Source of the DNA: Rhizopus arrhizus
Lineage: Eukaryota; Mucoromycota; Mucoromycetes; Mucorales; Rhizopodaceae
DNA length: 64,000 nt
NCBI GenBank assembly: GCA_024220505.1
Contig: JAKZZE010000027.1
Span: forward strand, 310,001-374,000
Reading direction: 5' to 3'
Below the pieces are notes generated by a model that saw only the letters and a program-made list of their open reading frames with translations, searched no databases and had not been told where the DNA came from. Position 1 is the first letter of the stretch, and each line of letters opens with the position of its first letter. Positions 32,693 to 46,500 of this stretch are shown piece after piece. The translations under genes were made by a program, and so were the position numbers.

Positions 32693-34439
32693 TCAGAAGT
32701 GAAATGGGTATTTGGATAGTCTATCATCATAAGACGCAGAGAGTGAAGTCTTACTGATAGATTCAGTATCTTTTGCTATTGGCACTTGAACAGTCTTTTT
32801 ATGGCTGTGATTACTACTGTGATCAGAACAATCAGAAACATTATCTGTAATTTCATTCTTATTTCTAGTGGGTAAAGAAGCGGATGACTGTAAAGGCTTT
32901 TGCAATTCACTGTAATTTTGATGTAAATGCTGTTTCTGTTGTCTTCTTTTTTTTTGTTTGGATGACGAAGCAATAGAAGAAGAGGGAGATACAGACTCTT
33001 CTTTTGGTGTCTCTTGTTGCTGATACGTGAATTGTCTAGCTGGCTTAATATTAGGATGCTGCATATCATTCAAAGTCTTTTCTAAATTTTGCAGTTGTGT
33101 CTTTTCATATCGTATACTTAAATTGGCGTAATCATTAATACACTTTTTCAAGTCCCTAATCTTTTGTCGCTCAAATAGTTTTATTTCTTGCTTAACCTTT
33201 TCTTGAGTGGAGTCAAATTCTTTTTTAATTTGCTCTAAACATTGTACAGCCTTTTTCTAATGGTTAACAAAGATAACGTTTAGGAATGCACTATATATAC
33301 CTCATCTTCTTCAATCATTGCTTGTCTTAATTCTGGATGATCTGATGCCAGCTTTGATTCTAGCTTGCCTGCTTTATCTCTTTTCTTATTTCTAATTTTT
33401 AATTGTTCAGCGTATTCCATTAGCTTTACAATCCTTGTATTAAACACCACCTAATTATTATGCATTAACATTTGATTACATAAAAAAGAAGCTGTGTTTA
33501 CTTTTAAAGGATCAAAAGAGTTTTTATATTCAATCATAACATCTCCAAATTTCATATTCTCTTCTTTTCCTTGCCTTGTAAACACAAAACCCAATTCATC
33601 CATCAATAAACCAAATATTTGCATTCTTTTATCCAAATTTCTTTGTAAATCTCTCGCTTCTGGCTTCAAACCTGGTCCTAATCTGTATTTGCTTTGTGTT
33701 GTTTCAATAATCACATCACCCATATGAATCAAGGTATCACCCAAGTTTTCCCTTGCTTGAATTAATTGATTTAAATATTCTGCTATTGATCCAAAGTAAG
33801 CTTCTTGTAGTAAGATGTATATTTGATGTTTATGAAAAGTATCTTGTTCTTCCTATAATTGTAATGAGTTATAGCAGTCTGATTCACAAAATTGGCTACC
33901 TCTTTAATCAGCTCTGAAGCTTTATAGGATTTGAATCCTCTTTCTGTATTTGGTCTTCTATTAAACCTCAAAAATGATAAGACGCCTGTATCCAACGGTC
34001 CAATTTCAGTAGGTGTCTTTTTACATAGAGAATTATTATCAAAACTTTGGGGATATTTAAATAATTATTGTACCATGTCACTCGACAAAAAGTGTTCAAA
34101 ATCCTCTTGATTCACAATCTCTGTTCGAGCAGTAAGCTTTTTAAAGAACCTTTCGACTTGTAATCTCTTCCGTTCTACATAATCTTGGTCGTCAATTTGA
34201 GATGTCAATGGTTTTCCAGGTAAAGGCGGAAGGACAATGGTCGGAAATGCTTTCGTTAGCCTGTTGTGGATCCAACTGATCTGTGGAAAGGTACGAAACA
34301 CAATCGCTTCTTCCTATATTTCTGCTTTTTCAATAATAGCTATTATTTTCTATTGTTTCTTTACTTGATTATTTATATAGACAAGCTTAAACTGTATTGT
34401 GTCTGGTGTTGCTGCTGCTTCAGGCACAGTCAAATTCAT
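32693..34439 (-). CDS. Sorting nexin with PX and BAR-like domains
   Basis: Six exons on the minus strand: 34439-34365, 34313-34074, 34016-33888, 33852-33502, 33450-33301 and 33256-32693, about 502 residues. The PX domain spans exons 1-2 (VFRTFPQISWIHNRLTKAFP, VLPPLPGKP, ERKRLQVERFFKKLT), a phosphoinositide-binding module. A long helical BAR region follows (YFGSIAEYLNQLIQAREN, LDKRMQIFGLLMDELGFVFT, then LFERQKIRDLKKCINDYANL). The tail is Ser/Gln-rich and disordered. The layout matches endosomal sorting nexins of the SNX4/SNX41 or Vps5/Vps17 groups; which one cannot be settled by eye. The intron between exons 3 and 4 is only 35 bases as modelled; a GTAGCC donor 12 bases upstream (47-base intron) is equally in frame. 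Confidence 0.85.
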
Positions 34440-35097
34440 CTTTTTGTAATCGTCTTTTAATATGTGTGAAAAATGTGTAAAAATATCGGTCATTCAAAAA
34501 TTCATGATCACTTACATTTGTTTGTATCTGAGAGGTTGAATCCAACTGCGGAATATACAACGTTGCTTACAGTAGAACATACACTTTTTTTTGCAGTAGC
34601 ACATTCATTCAAACAATAACTGACAGTACTGTCTTTTTTTATTTATTCTATTGAAGCTATCAATGTTAAATGGTGTAAGGAATTCTAAAAAAAACACACT
34701 TTGATCTTATGTTTACAGATAAATTGCTCAATCAGCCAAACTTGCAATGCATGTAAAGCCAAAGAAGGGCTTAGTGAATTTAGTAACTACCATGTCGATT
34801 TAAGTGTAAATCTTGTGATATCGTCTGGAATTGATATGGTTTTTTAGTTGCTAATCTATTAAAGCTCATTTGAATTCAGTACCTTCAAAAGAATGGACTT
34901 TATAAACAGCAAATGCTATGAATGCTGTTGATTTGTATACTTTTTGCTTTATCCCTTCCCTCCTCTTTTGCTTTTTTGATCTTTACTGATTTCAAATAAA
35001 AAAAAATAATGTACTTTGTTAGACAGTACAAGATCATAAAAGTATTCTTCAATTTACAATCATTTATTATATTTATTGGTACACACATACAAATACA
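34440..35097. other. Intergenic, no gene seen
   Basis: AT-rich spacer between two minus-strand genes. It holds the promoter of the sorting nexin and the 3' region of the acidic hypothetical gene. Confidence 0.55.
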
Positions 35098-36181
35098 CTA
35101 AGCTAGTTGCAACTTTTTCCATATTTTCCATGTCTTTTTAGTTTTCTTTTTCTCCTCCACTACCTTCACAGAGGCGATTTTATCCGTAACCTATATTTAT
35201 TATAAGAACGTCGTCCCCTTAATTTAATCAAGCTTTACCTTTTCGGATTTTCTTTTGAACACACGGTAAAACACATTCCTCTTACTTTTGCTAGGGGGCT
35301 TTAATGTTTCACCAGAAGGGTATGGCGATGAAGTAGGATAAATAGATGGGCTTTTAATCTCCTTTTCTTCTGCCACAGATACTGTAGATGATACACTTGG
35401 CGTAAATCTTCTCTTCTCACTCTCTTGAACTCGTTCAACTATTTGTTCTTTTGGTGTCTCGATTTGTTTTTGTGTACCCTCTTCGCTGAGTGACAAAAAG
35501 GTGCACTGGTTTTTTTCTTCGGAATTGTTCGTACCGATAGCCGATTCATTATTTATCTGCTTTGACTCCACATCCTCCGTGTCGGCAGTAAGTACAAGCG
35601 GACGAGCGATTTGACATGTATTACTATCTGTCTTTTCAGATTGAATTGAGCGACGGTCGTCTTTATTAGTTAATCCTTGTGTTTCATCATTTGTCATACA
35701 CTCCAAAGGACCTGGACTCGGGTCGGGAATGTCAAGCTGATTTTTAATGTATGATTGTTCTTCACAAACAATAGAAGCACTATCCAAGATAACAACACTA
35801 TAAGAAAATGATAGAGCGTGAGTGACGAAAGAAAGGTATGTTTTTTGCGGCGTTTAAATAAAGATCAACATACTTTATATTTTCGGTTGCAGTAATCGTG
35901 GTATTTTGTTCGTTCGCGACCTTCTCTTCAAGGTCACTGTCATCTTCTTGTGAATCATCGTAATCAGGGGAAAGATGAATGTATTCAATTGTAAAAGTGT
36001 CTGTTGATTTTGAAGCCGCGAATAAATCTGTGATATGCGAATCGTCTTTTCTTCTGCTAGACTTTTTTGAATTAAATCTACTAGAATTTGTTCCGTTCTT
36101 TGCCAATTTTTTTCCTTCCTTCTTCAGTTGCTTGGCTTCTGCTTTGATAATAGCTCTTCGCTCGCTTCGGTTGGGTTGCAT
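35098..36181 (-). CDS. Hypothetical charged, probably disordered protein
   Basis: Three exons, 36181-35874, 35797-35239 and 35190-35098, give 319 residues. The N-terminus is basic and helical (MQPNRSERRAIIKAEAKQLK, KKEGKKLAKNG). The middle is acidic and Ser/Thr-rich (SPDYDDSQEDDSDLEEKVAN), with many potential phosphorylation sites. The C-terminus is basic (KSKRNVFYRVFKRKSEK) and, after the third exon, ends TKKTWKIWKKLQLA, an amphipathic basic stretch that could contact membrane or nucleic acid. I recognise no domain. If the second intron is retained, translation ends five codons into it; the spliced form is preferred because the donor GTAAAG and acceptor ATATAG are good and the frame continues. 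Confidence 0.6.
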
Positions 36182-37079
36182 CGTTTTTCTAAATAGAATT
36201 TGTATGAATTTAAGCAATGGTGTGAACAAAAAAGGAAAAAAAAAAGAAAAAAAGTAGAAAATCGGTAAAGACAGTATTTAAACTTCTCTAAATTTGCGTG
36301 TACTACACAATTGAGTAACTGGACTTAAAATGTTCCATGTGTTGATTTAAAGTATTGAATTTTACGTTGAGCAGAATAAAATATATTTGCTGAAATTAAA
36401 ATATATTTGCGCTATGCTAAAAATAATGTTTAAACCGCCAAACAAGTGCCTGATTTACTCCCAAAAACCATCACACATATCAATTAAACTATCATATCTA
36501 GTAACTTTAACGCGAAAGTAAGGGGTTTATACTGTTGCTCGCCACTCAGCTCCTAGAGAGAACCAGCTGTAAAGCTGGATTTAATGAAACAATCTGATTG
36601 TGAGGGATTCAAGGCTGTACTTTGGTCAACCCCACTTACATATGAGAGCATTAGCATCATAGACTATTTTTTGAGCAGCGGTGAATTGTATAACCCTTGC
36701 TTAATAACAAGAAGCAACCTGTCCTTAGATTCCAATTACAAACTGATGATCATATGTTTTAATATATTGGAACTACTGCAGGTAGCTTTGGAAAAAGTGA
36801 ATCATTTGGGAATTCGGTAGACTGAAAAGCATCAATGTTTCCAAGTAATACATAAAGGGAGTAAAAGTGGCCGCTCAACTTATATTGCATGATTAAGCAA
36901 CAGCGACTATTATTCAACTACGAGATCATCAAACAGTAATGGCATATATACGTAAATTTATCAAGCAGTTCAGCGTTCCTTGGACATAAGTTGTAAACAC
37001 CAATTACTGTCAATGGAATCATTGAAAGACTTCTGAGCAGAGTATATGTAATAGGCTTACGAGTATTGAGAAAGATGGT
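36182..37079. other. Intergenic, no gene seen
   Basis: Mostly AT-rich. A 78-residue plus-strand ORF at 36584-36820 has no recognisable feature and is not called. Confidence 0.5.
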
Positions 37080-38160
37080 ATTATGGTCGGCGAAAAGCCC
37101 AAGGACTCAACAAAATAGACTACCGACTCAAACATCAAGAGGCTTATAAAGCACTAAAACAACTCATCCAAAAAAGGCATAGAGAAACCTGGGGATATTT
37201 CTCTCAATAGTTAGTATTAAGACAATATGCAAAAGCAACTGTTAAAATCAGCCGTAAAGAAAATGAAAAACAATAAGCACTATATTTTTAACAATGGAAG
37301 AAGCAACCATTCAGCTGATACAATGGCTTGGCATCTTGAGAGCGTATTTTCAGAGAAACTATACAGGAAATGCAAAGATACAATACCAATTTAAACTTAC
37401 TATTTGGATTAGTTTGCCCAATTACACCATCGAATATCCTAGCAGCTATTCAGCCGCTTCTTATTAACGAGGCTTCTGGTGTTGAGCATATAAAAAGCGA
37501 GACGTTTTTTCCTTATCCAACATCTCCTTGCACCTATCTTGCTAGTGCTATTCCAATTATGCTGGAAGTAAGCATATGTGCTCGAAAGTTGGTGTGTGGT
37601 TCAAGTAATAACAACTCACAAGAAAGGCATTCTAACAGTTTCTGGCAATTTTAGATCAATCAGTCTGAATTCAATCTTTTGCAAAACCCTAAAACACTAC
37701 CTACGAATGACATACAATTCTACAGCCCCTACTTCGACCTAGCGCAGAACAGATCCAGCAAATGCTGTAATTCATTCGACCAACCCCTCTGCTTGGCTAA
37801 AATATGCCAAATATTACACACGCCATAAAAGTAAATTTACAACACTGTCAATCATAGTCTTGTCTAACAATCTACAGCCACTCATCCAGTCCCACTACTA
37901 GCTCTCCTTCAACCATCTTTGATCAATTTTAGGTTGTGGTTCTTTTTAGCAATGAGACTCCCTATCACCTCTCCGCTCGTTTTAGTGTTCTACAGGGATT
38001 AATATTCTCCTTACTAAACTGCTCAGTTTATATCAACGACCCACCGAAAAGACTATGGTTAAAGAAACCATTCAAAGATTTTTCTCCAATAGAACTGGCC
38101 ACTCTTATGAACTACTTACTATATGTCGATGATATGGTTCTCATCTCTAAAAAAAATTGA
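37080..38160 (+). mobile_element. Highly decayed LINE reverse transcriptase remnant
   Basis: Fragments in several frames resemble one RT. They are KDYRLKHQEAYKALKQLIQK (about 37130), PITPSNILAAIQPLLINEAS (37370-37654), then LSARFSVLQGLIFSLLNCSV and the box NYLLYVDDMVLISK near 38110-38155, in which YVDD replaces the usual YADD. Stops and frame changes are dense, so this is an old copy. The ends cannot be placed. Confidence 0.65.
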
Positions 38161-38335
38161 AAAAAAAGCGCTACCAATAATGTTGTCGGTGCAGCTTAAA
38201 CTGTAAATAGTTGTAAAGAGAAAAATGTCAAATAGCGAACAAGTGCAGTAAAAGAATGAATGGGTGCAGTGAGCTAGTGCAATAAACTTTTATATAAGGA
38301 TCTGGAGCTAAAGTTTATCGAAATGACAATTAAGT

Positions 38336-39039
38336 TTAAGCCGCAAGATATATTTTTGGGAATTTTTTCTTTTTAGTTTTGTTTGGTGTGAATGAGGATA
38401 TATTGTAAAAATGCTTTAAATAAAATATAAAGTAGCCATAGTCAAAGCTTATCCAATGACCAGTGAGGAAATGCTCTATACGAGCAGTCATTTTGTATGA
38501 AGCTTTCTTGATATAATTGCATAATAATCTTTTGAGAACCAAAAAGAATAGATGATATGCGAATAGGAATGCTGTTAAAGACAAACGCCGAATGAAAGCG
38601 CCAAACAGAAAGGTACGACCAATGCTTGCAACCGGTGAAACTTCAGGGCTGGAAGGAAATTTCAGCTTGAACAATGCATGAGCTATGGCAAAGAAGGAAA
38701 AGAACTGAGATAAAAGTTACTCATTCCAAATGCGTTGTCAAACAAACAGTTTTGTCGAAAACAGGTAGAGAAGGTGTTACAAAACTTCTTGTTGATTTGG
38801 ATAGACTAAGTAAACAATGGAAGGAAAGATAGACGGAAGCAGCCGATGAAGGGTGGAACATGTAGAAAGCTTATTATGAAGTAGACGGTATAAGGCATTC
38901 CGACAAGAGTGCAAAAGAGGTAAATTTCAGAACTAACAACAATCATTGCCAGGAAAAGGAAAAAGAGTCTTTGAACAAATAAATGGAGGTATTCATTGTC
39001 TGTAAAAGCATTTCGTGCTAGGATAAAATAATTTATCAA
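38336..39039 (-). pseudogene. Possible multi-pass membrane protein, broken or poorly modelled
   Basis: Two minus-strand blocks are strongly hydrophobic: 39039-38806 (VQRLFFLFLAMIVVSSEIYL, then FCTLVGMPYTVYFIISFL) and 38674-38336 (LSLTAFLFAYHLFFLVLKRL, then a charged turn and YGYFIFYLKHFYNISSF). They could be exons of one gene, but the frame between them contains stops in every splice combination I tried by eye. AT-rich DNA can produce such hydrophobic ORFs by chance, so confidence is low. Confidence 0.25.
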
Positions 39040-42000
39040 TGGAGATCAGCTTACGGCTTAAAAGAAAATGGAAGTATCAACAGCATAATTGAAGGCTGTC
39101 ATAATCTAGTGTGGGCCCGAATCTAAGTACTGCATTAGGATGAATAGGCGAATCAGAAAAGGAGCAAAAGGTTTGTATATTAAACAAATAATCATGTGTA
39201 ACGTAATAAACAGACAAACTGTACAACCAAACAAAAATGTCCAAGTTATGTGCTTTTGTTATGGTTACCTGTGCATGATACTACCGGTCCTTTTAGACAT
39301 AATACCTTCATTATCTCAGTAACAGATAATCTTTGCTTCTTAAGAATCGATTCCACTGGTTTAACAACAAATGTATCTCTGTATCATAATTGCAACAGCG
39401 ACTTGACAGCTATATTATAAGCAGAAAAAAAAAAGATCTCTTAAAGGTAAAATCACCAGATTGTTCACATTAGAATATGTACTATTGATTACCTTCGACA
39501 AAGCGGAAAAACTACTGCCTTCTGATCATAAGCGCACTTTCTTTTCGACCGTGTCATACCAATTCTCAACTACTTTGTAGATAATAATGGTTTCATTCAT
39601 TTTGAATAGTTAATATTTGCAGCATGCTGAATGCTATTAGATTGTTTATTTATCTTATCATAGCAGTGCGAAATTACCATCAGCCGTCAAGTCCTTACCC
39701 TTTCCACCACTCTGTCTGAGAATCCTACTTTAAATTACGTTGATACCATCGGATATTCGACAACTGTGGGAATTTTGGACTATGTGCGAATGATAATGAA
39801 ATCTTCTTCAGGTGACCGTGAGGAGATATTTTGAAACTTTTTGAGTCACTTATAGCTATGCTTTCAAGACAAATATACAAGCGCTATAATGCACGGTTCA
39901 TCATTTTTTGCAATCGCAAGACGTTTGCATACAAAGTATCAAAAGAATATGATGTTTATCATACTTTATATAGACGAGTACAAGAAATGTATTGTTGAAG
40001 AATATAGAAACACCAATATGTAGACTATCAACTCAAATAACTTCTGCTGTCTCCTTCTGCACCTTGTACTCCGTTATCGTCTGCTCTTTTCACAATCATG
40101 TGGCAGTTCGACAGGCTATGCAATCCCAAAAGTGGTTGCGCCACCAATCCCATGCTAGGTCAATCCTGGCTTTATAAATCTCTCTATCTCTTATGAATGA
40201 CGCACTGATCCTCTCTCTAACCTTTTCCTTCTACTGCCAAACCGTCTTAGTATACTCTGCGGAGAGGTCATGAAATTTACAAGATCGCTTATTAATTACA
40301 TGCATATTACACCCCTTTACACTTTTCCGCCTTTGACGTGTATCTGCGAGTATTTTTTTTCTCTCTCTTTGTTCTTTTGTGTTCGAAGTTATTACAATTA
40401 ATTATCCAACGATCGTTTGTATATTAGTCTTTATTTAATTAAAAATACAAATCTTCAACTGATTCAAGTATTAGTCAAGATTGTGCAAAGAAATACACAA
40501 AATTCATTGGTTGTCAATCTATGAAGTATGACTCCTTTGGGCAAAACACTGATAGCCTTGTCTTTTCGTACTGTTTAACTTCAAACAAAATTGCATTAAC
40601 CTTGGTTAAAATTATAAAATCCCCAAATATTGTATCTGACGTGCTTCCTGTTCAAAATCCCTTTAGCCAAAATCAAAATGACAAAATCTTCAAAGAACAA
40701 CAAAGAGTGGACGAAAACAACACGAATAACAAGATCAGCAATGATGCTGTTCTTTAAATGATTGCAAGAACCTCTGCAACACCAATTTTTACTAATAAAT
40801 TATGCTCATATACTATTATCAGCAAAGCAGTAGTTCAGGTTTTAATCGTTGATTATCAATTTAAATTTCATTCGTTAAAACTAATCACAAATTTGTTTTG
40901 AGGCAATATTATTTATGCTGATATTATAGTTCTCACGACCAAAGTTTATAGCAAATCTACTAATATTGATTCTCATAGCGAGTCAACTAGATTCTTGGCT
41001 TCCTTTGGATCAATACATCAAGCCACTCAAAGAGTAAGCTGTTGCACAGAATCTTTAAGTATCTTGTGGCTATAAAACTGAATTGTGCTCTTAATTATTC
41101 CTTGGCTATAAAAAGATCTCTTGCTTGATCAAGCTTATAGTAATAAACTAGAATACTAGGTATTTATTGATTAAAGTAAAAAAATTCAATTATTGACTAT
41201 AGCTGTACCAGTAAGAAAAGAATGTATGTTATCAAAGACAAGAATATCCATTTTCCAAAGAAATCCAAAGGCCTGACTGTGACAGCTTAATCTTTAGAAT
41301 TGAAGAGACTGGAAAAACTGTTACGATTTAAGATCGTCAAGGATGAATGAGACATTCTGGAACGTTTTTCCAAAGATATTTGAATAAAGAGAAACTCACG
41401 CACAACTGCTTTAATATTTGAATGAAAATAGCTTAAAAACTTCAGTTTTTTCCATTTATTCTTAAAAGCATAAATCTGTATGCACATGTGCGCAAATCTC
41501 AAGTAAAATTCAGTTTCATGATTAACTAATCCTGTATAAAAAAATCTTTTTATTTCTTTTTTTTTAAGATTTTCTATCACGAGAATAAATAATAACAAAA
41601 TTTATTGGAACATGTAGTCATTCATTATAAAGATTTGATGCTTTCTTTTCCTTATGTGGGGTTTCTTACTTCTTTTCTTCTGTTATGTAAAGACGATCTG
41701 ATGAAAGTTTAATAAACTACGTTCCATCTCCCTTAGTGATCATAGGTAGCTATATGATCTCTCCTTGTCATGAGGGCGTTTGAAAACAGATGATTACTGT
41801 TTACAACGCCAAATGCTATACTACTAAATATAGCGAATAATACAGATTTTGCAATCAAGCATCTAATTATTATAAGCAAAAATTCCTTGACACATACAAT
41901 TTGTCAATGAAAGAGTAGATCTAGTGACTCTAACAATTGCTAGTGATTCATGTCATTTATACAGTAATTAAGTGAAGGGGACATCTAAGTTTAATAAAAA

Positions 42001-43569
42001 TGCATTCAGTAATAAAATAGCAAAGGAGACACAATTTACAGCCATAAATGAGAAAAATTTACAATCTTGTCTGATACGTGTAAGTATACAAATACAATAG
42101 CCATGTATAGTATTTATGTTTAGTGCTTTTGCTCGTATATGGCCGTGTCTTTAGCTAAGAGCACCTCTCACAGAATTATACACCAATAAAAAATTATTTC
42201 ACAGTAATTTATTTCCATCATTTTTTACATACAAATCTATGTGCAATTCCCCACCTTCAAGGTACAAACAACAGACTCGGTTAATTTATAACATTAACAT
42301 TGTTTAATATTCATTCAAGTTTAATTTCTGATGTGATATCACCAAAAATAAGCTTTTTAGGCTTTTATTGCCTTGACCTATAATACGAAGATGATTTATT
42401 TGTCGTAAGTCAAATTTGCCTTATCAAAAAAAGAGAGAATGCATATAATATTCTTCCTTGCCCCATATATAGTAATGATATTACTTTTCCGACTACCAAT
42501 GGCATCGTACCATGAAACCCTGTCTTAAGGGGTGTTGTATTGCTATATATGGTAAAGAGACGATTTGTATACGCCGTCTGAAAGTTATTAATGACAAACC
42601 GCACATGAAACATAGCTTAGAATGGGTTAAGAAGCATCAAATTAGACAATCGAAGACTGGCAAAAGGCTGAGTTTTTAGATGAGACCAACCTCGGTAAGT
42701 GCAGCTCTGGTGGGTATAGTTTATCATTTTATACAAAAAATCACTATTATATATACTATAGAGCCTGTTTACATTTTCTGTGAAGGCCTTGACCTTTTTT
42801 TTTTGGTAAACTGTACAAAAAACTACATAAAACTTTCTGGTTGTTGCATATTAGCATTTCCTCGTTTCATGTCGATGATTTTTAGAAATCACGAAAAAAA
42901 AAAAACAATTGCTTGTTGTATACATATTGCATATGAAAAATAGATTCTTGATACAAACAGTCATCAAAACACAACTTGAATACATGTAAAACAAATGAAG
43001 AGAAAAGCAGGCAAGACAGGTTCAAATGTGTGCTAATTTTTGTAAATAATACATCAATAATTTGTAGGAAAAAAGTGTACATTATAATTTTCCAGAACTG
43101 ATGCCTTAACACGATGCATATGAACTTGTTCCCTGTCTTCACGCTAATTGAAAATTTTCAAAACGCTAATTTATTTTCACTCCAGGCGCTGTATTTCACT
43201 TAGGCGTGCGCTATTTTTTTCTGAAAAATCCGCCAATACTGTAAGCTAAAAATAGGGTCCTATTTCCTTTGCTTCTTCTTTTTTCCATTCCTTTTCTTCT
43301 TCTTTTTTCTTATTTGAATTATACTTCCACGTTCCTTAGTGACCAATTATTGTGTCAAACAATAATCTACAGATAGAAATCACCCCCCTGAAATTACATT
43401 CCCCCATCTGTCCTCCCTATAAACTCCTCTCTTGCAAAAAAATACAGATAGATCATTCAAGAAAGAATAGAAATCACAATAATAACACACTTTTTTTTCT
43501 TTCGGTTTTTTTCTCCTATTTTATTTGATTTCACCATCTTTTAAAAAAGATATACTTTATGCTGATTTA
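39040..43569. other. Long gene-poor region
   Basis: No gene supported. About 39990-40250 may be a further LINE tail trace (AVRQAMQSQKWLRHQSHARS). A 78-residue ORF at 40521-40757 has no recognisable domain. The last ~150 bases before 43570, with a T tract near 43490-43515, are probably the kinesin promoter. Confidence 0.5.
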
Positions 43570-46500
43570 ATGACAAATCCAATAACAAACAATAATACGA
43601 ATACAACTGCAGTACAAGTTGGTGAGTACAATAACATTTTTTGTGTTTCATGTCACTAAACTTTATTATAAAGCATTGCGAATACGACCTTTAACACAAC
43701 AGGATAAATCTCAACCACGTTTTTCACATTCTACAGACTCAGATGTTCTTAAAACATATGAGAATACAGTAATCATTGCACCACATCAAAAATCTTTTCA
43801 ATTTGACCATGTATTCGATTCTTCTAGTACACAGGAGCAAGTATTTAATACTGTGGCTTCAAATTTTGTAGATAGATTTGTTGATGGTAAGAAAAAAAAA
43901 TCATTCACCCTTATTATTAATTTATCTATTTCATTCTTGTAGGTTATAATGTAACCATCTTAGCTTATGTAACTTTAGTATATGATGTTTGAATATTAAA
44001 AAAAGCCTAATTACAATGCTATAGGGCCAAACATCATCTGGAAAAACTTATACTATGGGAACAGCTATAGATAATCAATCAAACTCTGAGCAAGAAGGTA
44101 ATCGTCATATACAATCATTATGTCTTTAAATTAAAGTCTTTTGTTCATATAGGTATCATTCCTCGTGCCATGTCAGCATTATTTCAAAAGCTGTATGGAA
44201 TACAAAACGATACATCACAGAAAACAATTTTACCAAAACATTCAATATCCAATTTAACACCGACTTCATCAGGTTTAAGAGCGCCAAGAAAATCATACTC
44301 TACAAACTTAAAGCTAAGGCCTGCATCTATGACAACTTCTCCTATTCGACGAGGTTCAAACCCGAAAATCACAACTACAAATGAAAAATCAACTCGTTAT
44401 ACAGTCCTTGTGTCATTTATTGAAATATACAACGAGGAGCTCATAGACTTACTCAACCCTGCACCACCTACTGAACGCACACCAGTTACTATTAGAGAAG
44501 ATCCAAAAGGACATATTATTTGGACTGGCTTAAAAGAGGTATCGGTGTCAAGCACAGAAGATGTATTAAAGTAAGCTCAAGGTGTCCTTTTTATTTCTGC
44601 AACGCGATGGCATATTTTTACTAACAAAGCAATCTTCGATTTCTTCTTTTTGTGCATGCAGATATTTACAAATGGGGACAGAAAATAGAGCAACAGGATC
44701 AACCGATATGAACGCTAAATCATCTCGATCTCATGCCATTTTTTCCGTCAGTTTAAAGCAAGAAAAGTGGGTCAGCAGTGGCCAGAGAAGGAATTCTTCT
44801 TCAGCTGTTAAATCAATAGCAACTATCAGCCACCGACATAGTGCGCTTAATATAAAGGCATCCGTGGACCAAATGGAAAAGCAGTCAAAGGATGAAGATT
44901 CTGAAGAACATGGTGAATGGATGGTTATCAATTCTAAATTTCATTTTGTTGATCTTGCAGGTTCCGAAAGATTGAAGCGAACAGCTGCAGAAGGAGACCG
45001 TCGTAAAGAAGGGATCAACATTAATGCAGGTTTACTTGCACTTGGCAACGTAATATCTGCACTATCAGACCCCTCCAAAAAGCCAACTCATATTCCATAC
45101 CGCGATTCTAAACTAACTCGACTTTTACAAGATTCTCTTGGCGGTAATTCCACCACGTTGATGATTGCTTGTGTCAGTTCGGCTGAGATCAATTTGACAG
45201 AAACCATCAACACTATAAAATATGCTCACAGAGCGCGTAATATCAGGAACAAATCAGAGCGTAACGAAGCTGAAGAATGGATGACAAACGACAATGTGGA
45301 CCATCTTCGACATATCATCTCAAAGCTAAAAGCTGAAATAAAGTCAATCAAATATCATCACCGAAACACACCATCACCATTATCTTCCTCAACATCTGGA
45401 TCGCCTACTCGAACCATCAACTTCACAAGCCATACTCCTAACGCATTCGTTTCTCCATCTTCTTCTATCACTGACATCGATCATCGTCCATTCACTTGTC
45501 CTTCCACATCAGCTACAACAAACATAACAATTCCTGAGTCAGTTATATCATGTGAGTACTTTGAATCTGTTCATCAAAGTGATAATAGGCTGATAGTAGC
45601 CGACCTTCGACGACAAATTGAGGAGCTTCAGAATGAAGTCACTGTCACTAGAGAGCGAAATTTACTTGTCGAGAAGGAACTTAAAAAGAAGCAAAAATCT
45701 CTAGACTCTACAGAATTTGAGCATTTGGTTGAACCAGTCATTAAAGAATACGAGACCTCCATATCCAAGCTAGAATCACAGTTAGCGATTGCAAGAGCCG
45801 CTTTGTTACACTCTGATCAGGCATTGACTGAGCAGCAAGCTAAAATTGCAGAGTACGAAACCTTACAAGCTGATGAGATCAGAGCATTGGCTGAACTCAA
45901 GGAAAAGCTTGCGTTAGCTCTTAAACGTGAACAGACTTCGGAAAACTATTGTTTGGAACTAGAAGCTCGATTAGAAAAATCAATTAACAGCGGACAAAAA
46001 GATCAATTACTTTTGGCGGAGTTACACGATAAAGTCACTCAGTTCATAAAATTAGACGGACATGCTGAGAAATGCATGAATGACTTGGAGGTTCGCTTGT
46101 CAGATTCAGAAAATGAAAGATCTCAATTGAAAGAGAATCTGCTATTTTCCCAGTGTAATAATGATCAATCCTTGTGTAAAAAAGACAGAATTGAACAAGC
46201 ATCAATTAATAAGCAACTTACCGTATCAAAGCCAAACGCCCATGAAAAACAGCAAACGCAGCCTCAAAACAATATATGTGGGCATTTGTCAATTGATGAG
46301 AAAGTAACTCGGTCTCAGGATATGGAGAAAACTAGCACGTCAATAGAAGTAAAAGATCCAACCAGTCGACCGCATTTACATTTCAACCATCTAAATGTAA
46401 AGAATATCGCTGAATTGATAGCCTCTCTTGATGAAAAGCAAGCCAAAATTGAACTTTTAGAATCAAGATTAGAAGAAATCGAAAACTTAAAGAAAGAATT

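Noticed and set aside
40521..40757. 78-residue plus ORF as a gene
   Set aside because: Isolated, no domain, no splice partners; AT-rich DNA yields such ORFs by chance.
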